Part shown: one piece after another, positions 4,393-7,558 of the stretch
Layout: the number at the start of each line of letters is the position of its first letter
How positions within the stretch are numbered: the stretch's first letter is position 1
NCBI GenBank assembly: GCA_030151145.1
Contig: JASLEL010000028.1
Span: 1-7,558 of the forward strand
DNA: 7,558 bases
Reading direction: 5' to 3'
DNA from: Aquirhabdus sp.
GTDB lineage: Bacteria > Pseudomonadota > Gammaproteobacteria > Pseudomonadales > Moraxellaceae
Position numbers and translations under genes: made by a program
Notes under the pieces: generated by a model
Told to the model about the DNA's origin: nothing
Database searches by the model: none
The model's input: the letters and a program-made list of their open reading frames with translations, nothing else

Positions 4393-6801
4393 TTACCAGT
4401 GGTAATTGACCTTGCCGTAGTAGAACGCACCATTAAAGCCATTCGGCGAGAATTCGCTATAGGCAATGCTACCGCCCACGTTGCCATAGAGCGAACGATC
4501 CGGATAAGAATTGGCGACGTTATCCGCCCCCACCGTGAACGTCCAATGCGGCAGACGATAGTCGAGTGCCAGATCCAGCACCCATTGTGCACCAAACTTC
4601 TGATCCTGCGAGGGTCCGACGTTACTGAAGGACTCAAAGCTGCCATAGCGCACCAGATTGGTGTGCAGCGTCCAGTTCAGCCAACTGATGTCGTTGCCCC
4701 AGGTGAGTTTGTTTTCTGGTGTGCTGTCACCGAGCAGGCCCAGTGTCTCGCGGCGATCCAGTCGCAGCAGGTTGATGCCGAGACGGTTGAGGATGTCTGG
4801 ATTGGCGCGGACCTTGGTGACTTTACTCTTGTTAAAGTTGACGCCGAGTGTGGTATTCCACTTCACGCCACCATCCAGATCAAAACGATAGGTACCGACC
4901 AGATCGATCCCCTTGGTCTGCGTATCGCTGGCATTATTAAAATAACGCACGCTGCTGTAGTTGACATTGTTGATGCCATTCGCCGCGAGATACGACAGTA
5001 CTGCCGGGCTGCTGGCATTGATCGCTGACGACAGGCTGATGCGGTCACGAATGTCGATCACATAGCCGTCCAAGGTGATGTTGAGCCGATCTACCGGATT
5101 TAAGGTCAGACCCAGACTGTAGTTAGTCGATTTCTCTGGCTTCAGGTCCTCCGCACCCAAGAGTTTGGCGACGCCGGAATTGGCCGGGAATGTCCCTGCA
5201 CTCTGTACGACATTATTGATGAGCTGGGTCGACGTCTGGGAGAAATACTCCTGTGCCAGCGACGGTGCACGGAAACCATTGGAGATGCTGCCGCGCACCG
5301 CCACACGTGGCGTAAAGTCATAGCGCCCCGCCAGCGCCGCCGTGGTCGCCCCGCCAAAGTCACTGTAGTCCTCATGGCGAACCGCAAGCGAAGCCGTCAG
5401 CTTATCCAGCGGACGGGTCTCCAAGTCCAGATACTCGGCAAAGTCATGCCGGGTATGCGTCCCCGCATCGGAGGCCTGAAATCCAGCCAGACCCGACGCA
5501 CCGCCCTTGTAGTAGGACTCAGGTTGTCCAGCATCGATCGCATAGCGCTGATGTTGGTACTCCGCACCGAATGCCACCGACAGCGGATGCGGCAGCCAGC
5601 TTAAAGCCACACTCTTGCTGAAGTCGAGATTCAGTACAGTCTGTTCATTAGACAGCGTGCCATTGTCAAAGCGGAACGGCGTCGAGCCGGTCGCCCGATA
5701 GAGGTCGGGATTGATGGTGTCGATAGTGACGATGTATTGATTGCGACCATAGTTGGCCGAGGCATCATAATGCCAGTCATTCAGCCAACCGCCAGCAAAG
5801 TCCCCTCGCACACCACCCACCAGCGTGGTATCGCGTACGGTGTTATGCGTCAGCGGCAAATAGCCATTAGGAAACAGCGCCGGGATATTGCTGCTGGAGT
5901 TGCTCTGACGATAGAACTCGGCATTTTCGCCCTGCGTCTCACGATAAGCACCAAAGCCATAGATCTCTGCCTGCTCGTTCAGCTCATACTGACCATTCAG
6001 CAGGAGCTTGCCGCCATGCGTTGCTGGATCACCAAAGCGAAAATCGCGCTGGCCGTTGGTGGTCGCTGCACTATTCTGATAGTCGGCACCAGCACGATTG
6101 GTATAGCCATCCTGACTGCCTTCTGCCGCGATGCGCAGCCAGCCATGATCGCCGAGATGCACACCTGCACTGGCGTCGATCTCGCGCTCAGCACCATCGC
6201 CTTTGCTGTATTTCCCCAAGGTTGTGCTGACCTCGCCACCATCGGCACCGGTCTTCAGGATGATGTTAATCACGCCTGCGATGGCATCCGAACCATAGCG
6301 GGCCGACTCGCCATCGCGCAGCACTTCGATGCGCTTGACTGCCGAGATCGGGATCGAGTTCAGATCGGCAGGCGCCGAGCCGCGACCGATCGCACCGCCC
6401 AGATTGATGAATGCACTGGTATGCAGGCGCTTACCATTGACAAGCACCAGTACCTGATCGGGTGACAGACCACGTAACTGCGCCGGACGCACCAGTTCTG
6501 CACCATCCACCACCGCCGGACGTGGAAAATTGATCGACGGGATCAGCCGCGCCAGTGCGCTGCCCAGCTCGTTGCTGCCCGTGTTCTTGAGCGCATCACC
6601 CGCGATCACATCAACCGGCTGCAAGGACTGGCTGGCTGTGCGGTTCTTGACCCGAGTACCGGTCACCAGCACGACATTGCTGTTATTGCTAGCGGCGGCA
6701 TCGCTTGGCGTGGATGCGGCCTGACTCCCCTCATCGGCTTGCGCGCCTTGAGTCAGCACCAGTCCCAGCACGGCTGCTGTATATGTAGAATATTTGATCA
6801 T
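4393..6801 (-). CDS. TonB-dependent outer-membrane receptor, substrate unknown
   Basis: TonB-dependent receptors import scarce ligands (iron chelates, cobalamin, some sugars) across the outer membrane using energy passed on by TonB-ExbBD. The 802-residue protein has a signal peptide cut probably after AQA (residue 22), a low-complexity Ala/Ser/Asn linker, and a TonB-box-like segment NVVLVTGTR (42-50). The plug domain spans about 55-184, with LRGLSPDQVLVLVNGKR and the hallmark RIEVLRDGESARYGSDAIAGVINI (158-180 region). The rest is a 22-strand-type barrel, including the family motif NGFRAPSLAQEYF near 508-520 and a terminal aromatic (YYGKVNYHW; Trp in place of the usual Phe). AGGGGTG lies just upstream of ATG 6799-6801, supporting this start. 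It looks intact and is transcribed alone, ending at a strong terminator. No siderophore genes, TonB/ExbBD or clear Fur box is nearby, so iron uptake is not established. Confidence 0.92.
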   Translation of the reverse strand: MIKYSTYTAAVLGLVLTQGAQADEGSQAASTPSDAAASNNSNVVLVTGTRVKNRTASQSLQPVDVIAGDALKNTGSNELGSALARLIPSINFPRPAVVDGAELVRPAQLRGLSPDQVLVLVNGKRLHTSAFINLGGAIGRGSAPADLNSIPISAVKRIEVLRDGESARYGSDAIAGVINIILKTGADGGEVSTTLGKYSKGDGAEREIDASAGVHLGDHGWLRIAAEGSQDGYTNRAGADYQNSAATTNGQRDFRFGDPATHGGKLLLNGQYELNEQAEIYGFGAYRETQGENAEFYRQSNSSSNIPALFPNGYLPLTHNTVRDTTLVGGVRGDFAGGWLNDWHYDASANYGRNQYIVTIDTINPDLYRATGSTPFRFDNGTLSNEQTVLNLDFSKSVALSWLPHPLSVAFGAEYQHQRYAIDAGQPESYYKGGASGLAGFQASDAGTHTRHDFAEYLDLETRPLDKLTASLAVRHEDYSDFGGATTAALAGRYDFTPRVAVRGSISNGFRAPSLAQEYFSQTSTQLINNVVQSAGTFPANSGVAKLLGAEDLKPEKSTNYSLGLTLNPVDRLNITLDGYVIDIRDRISLSSAINASSPAVLSYLAANGINNVNYSSVRYFNNASDTQTKGIDLVGTYRFDLDGGVKWNTTLGVNFNKSKVTKVRANPDILNRLGINLLRLDRRETLGLLGDSTPENKLTWGNDISWLNWTLHTNLVRYGSFESFSNVGPSQDQKFGAQWVLDLALDYRLPHWTFTVGADNVANSYPDRSLYGNVGGSIAYSEFSPNGFNGAFYYGKVNYHW

Positions 6802-6839
6802 ATCACCCCTAAAAGCACGTTCACATTCATCTGGTCTAC

Positions 6840-6867
6840 ATTAAAAATATGCAGACAAACCGGACAA
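6840..6867 (-). promoter_or_regulatory. Possible sigma-70 promoter of the TonB receptor gene
   Basis: On the minus strand, TTGTCC (6862-6867) and TTTAAT (6840-6845) are separated by 16 bases and lie about 40 bases before the start codon. Both hexamers deviate from consensus, so this is only a candidate. Confidence 0.3.
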
Positions 6868-6874
6868 TCCATTC

Positions 6875-6939
6875 AATATGTAAACAAGCGTAAACTTTAT
6901 AGACTGTTCAGTTAACCAATTATTCATGATTTACATATT
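6875..6939. repeat. 10-bp perfect inverted repeat upstream of the TonB receptor gene
   Basis: AATATGTAAA at 6875-6884 is the exact reverse complement of TTTACATATT at 6930-6939, with 45 bases between. The related words GTTTAC and GTAAAC recur between them (around 6881-6895). The location, just upstream of the candidate promoter, would suit a pair of operator half-sites. In such AT-rich DNA a chance match is also possible. Confidence 0.45.
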
Positions 6940-7024
6940 CTGAAATCACAAAGACCATCAAACGACTGAACGGAAAATAAACTGCCCGCTTTCGCATATC
7001 CATCAAATAGCGTGCAAAAGACCA

Positions 7025-7050
7025 TAAAAAAAGACCCGTCGCCGGGTCTT
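7025..7050 (-). terminator. Rho-independent terminator of the right-edge gene
   Basis: The stem AAGACCCG/CGGGTCTT (7031-7038 with 7043-7050) has a 4-base loop TCGC and, on the minus strand, is followed by a run of T residues (7032 down to 7025). It lies about 35 bases after the stop of the gene at 7085-7558. Confidence 0.88.
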
Positions 7051-7084
7051 CTCGATTGAATAAGAAACAATCTACAGAGATCGT

Positions 7085-7558
7085 TCAGCAGAACTTCAGA
7101 CCGCCATAGCAGTTCGGTGACACATTCTGAGTACTGAGCTGCAAGTTACTTAAGGTGATGTTAGCCGTGTTACCCGACAGGTTAATCAAGCCCAGATCCT
7201 TGGTGATCCCACCCGTAAACAAGGCACTCAAGCCGTCTCCGGTCGTAATCGAGACCGGATTTGTCTTCAGATAGTTGCTCAGGAAGGTTGCCAGTTGTGG
7301 ATAGGCCGACGTGATATCGACCTGATTGGTCGGATTGAGTGCACCCAACTGCACCGGGTTCTGGAACGACATCCACCAGCCGGTCTGGGCAACATCATCA
7401 CTTGCGGTACCCGGATACTTGACCGGACTGCTCTGCAGCGCCAGATAAAACGGATTGCCGCTTAAGGGTATATTATGGATATAGCCCAGTGCTTCATTAA
7501 AATTAATGTTTACACCGATGCCATGCAGCGAGGCATTCATATAAAACTTGGTATTGGC
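7085..7558 (-). CDS. C-terminal part of a probable secreted or surface protein (5' end outside window)
   Basis: The frame is open to the right edge (A-N-T-K-F-Y before the Met at 7538-7540), so the Met is internal and the visible 157 residues are only the C-terminus. The sequence is rich in Asn, Thr, Ser, Gly and Leu with alternating hydrophobic patterns such as ANITLSNLQLSTQNVS, suggesting beta structure outside the cytoplasm. It contains the blocks IHNIPLSGNPFYLALQSSPV and GWWMSFQNPVQLGALNP, and ends NCYGGLKFC, with two cysteines six residues apart that could form a disulfide. From memory it resembles the ends of large uncharacterised Acinetobacter surface or pilus-associated proteins, but I cannot name the family with assurance. 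It is followed by a strong terminator and is separated from the TonB receptor gene by 283 bases, so it is probably an independent unit. Confidence 0.7.
   Translation of the reverse strand, partial: ANTKFYMNASLHGIGVNINFNEALGYIHNIPLSGNPFYLALQSSPVKYPGTASDDVAQTGWWMSFQNPVQLGALNPTNQVDITSAYPQLATFLSNYLKTNPVSITTGDGLSALFTGGITKDLGLINLSGNTANITLSNLQLSTQNVSPNCYGGLKFC

Noticed and set aside
4004..4405. Plus-strand open frame across the lipoprotein leader and receptor terminator
   Set aside because: It crosses a signal peptide on the other strand, an intergenic region and a terminator hairpin, and has no start signal or motif.
4399..5028. Long plus-strand open frame opposite the TonB receptor gene (also 5737-6465)
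   Set aside because: It is antisense to a well-supported receptor with clear domain motifs; the translations show no recognisable motif and arise from the receptor's GC-rich codons.
6915..6935. Possible Fur box upstream of the TonB receptor
   Set aside because: AATTATTCATGATT only loosely resembles the GATAATGATAATCATTATC consensus; too few matches to claim.

Overview
The window looks like a chromosomal segment of a gammaproteobacterium of the Pseudomonadales, most likely Moraxellaceae (an Acinetobacter relative). The evidence is the long-form isocitrate lyase tail at the left edge, which ends much like the Pseudomonas/Acinetobacter enzyme, and a right-edge surface protein that feels Acinetobacter-like. 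The species is inferred, not proven. Base composition is moderate to GC-rich over the TonB receptor and SRAP gene, and clearly AT-rich over about 1640-2650.

Layout, left to right. (1) 1-393 is the 3' end of aceA (isocitrate lyase, glyoxylate shunt), followed by a bidirectional terminator. (2) 472-1413, minus strand, is an orphan inner-membrane protein with two GspF/PilC-type T2SSF domains and no other secretion or pilus gene nearby. (3) About 1521-1637 holds a decayed second copy of the aceA 3' end plus its terminator hairpin, so the GspF-like gene sits between imperfect direct repeats of the aceA tail. (4) An AT-rich accessory block follows: a PD-(D/E)XK nuclease-like gene broken by one in-frame TGA (1704-2180) and a small lipoprotein gene (2252-2653). 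(5) 2676-3359 encodes a complete SRAP/YedK-type abasic-site DNA-protein crosslink protein. (6) Convergent to it, 3377-4132 (minus) encodes a second, unrecognised lipoprotein. (7) 4393-6801 (minus) is a full-length TonB-dependent outer-membrane receptor with a clear terminator and an upstream region carrying a perfect 10-bp inverted repeat. (8) 7085-7558 (minus) is the C-terminal part of a probable secreted or surface protein that runs off the right edge, with its own terminator.

The genes do not form one pathway. aceA is central metabolism. The TonB receptor, the lipoproteins and the right-edge protein are envelope functions, and the SRAP protein is DNA-damage tolerance. The most noteworthy structure is the aceA-tail duplication bracketing the GspF-like gene, followed by the AT-rich block with the stop-interrupted nuclease. 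Together they mark the region next to aceA as a site of past insertion. I see no CRISPR array, tRNA, rRNA or intact mobile element, and no convincing complete new multi-gene system.
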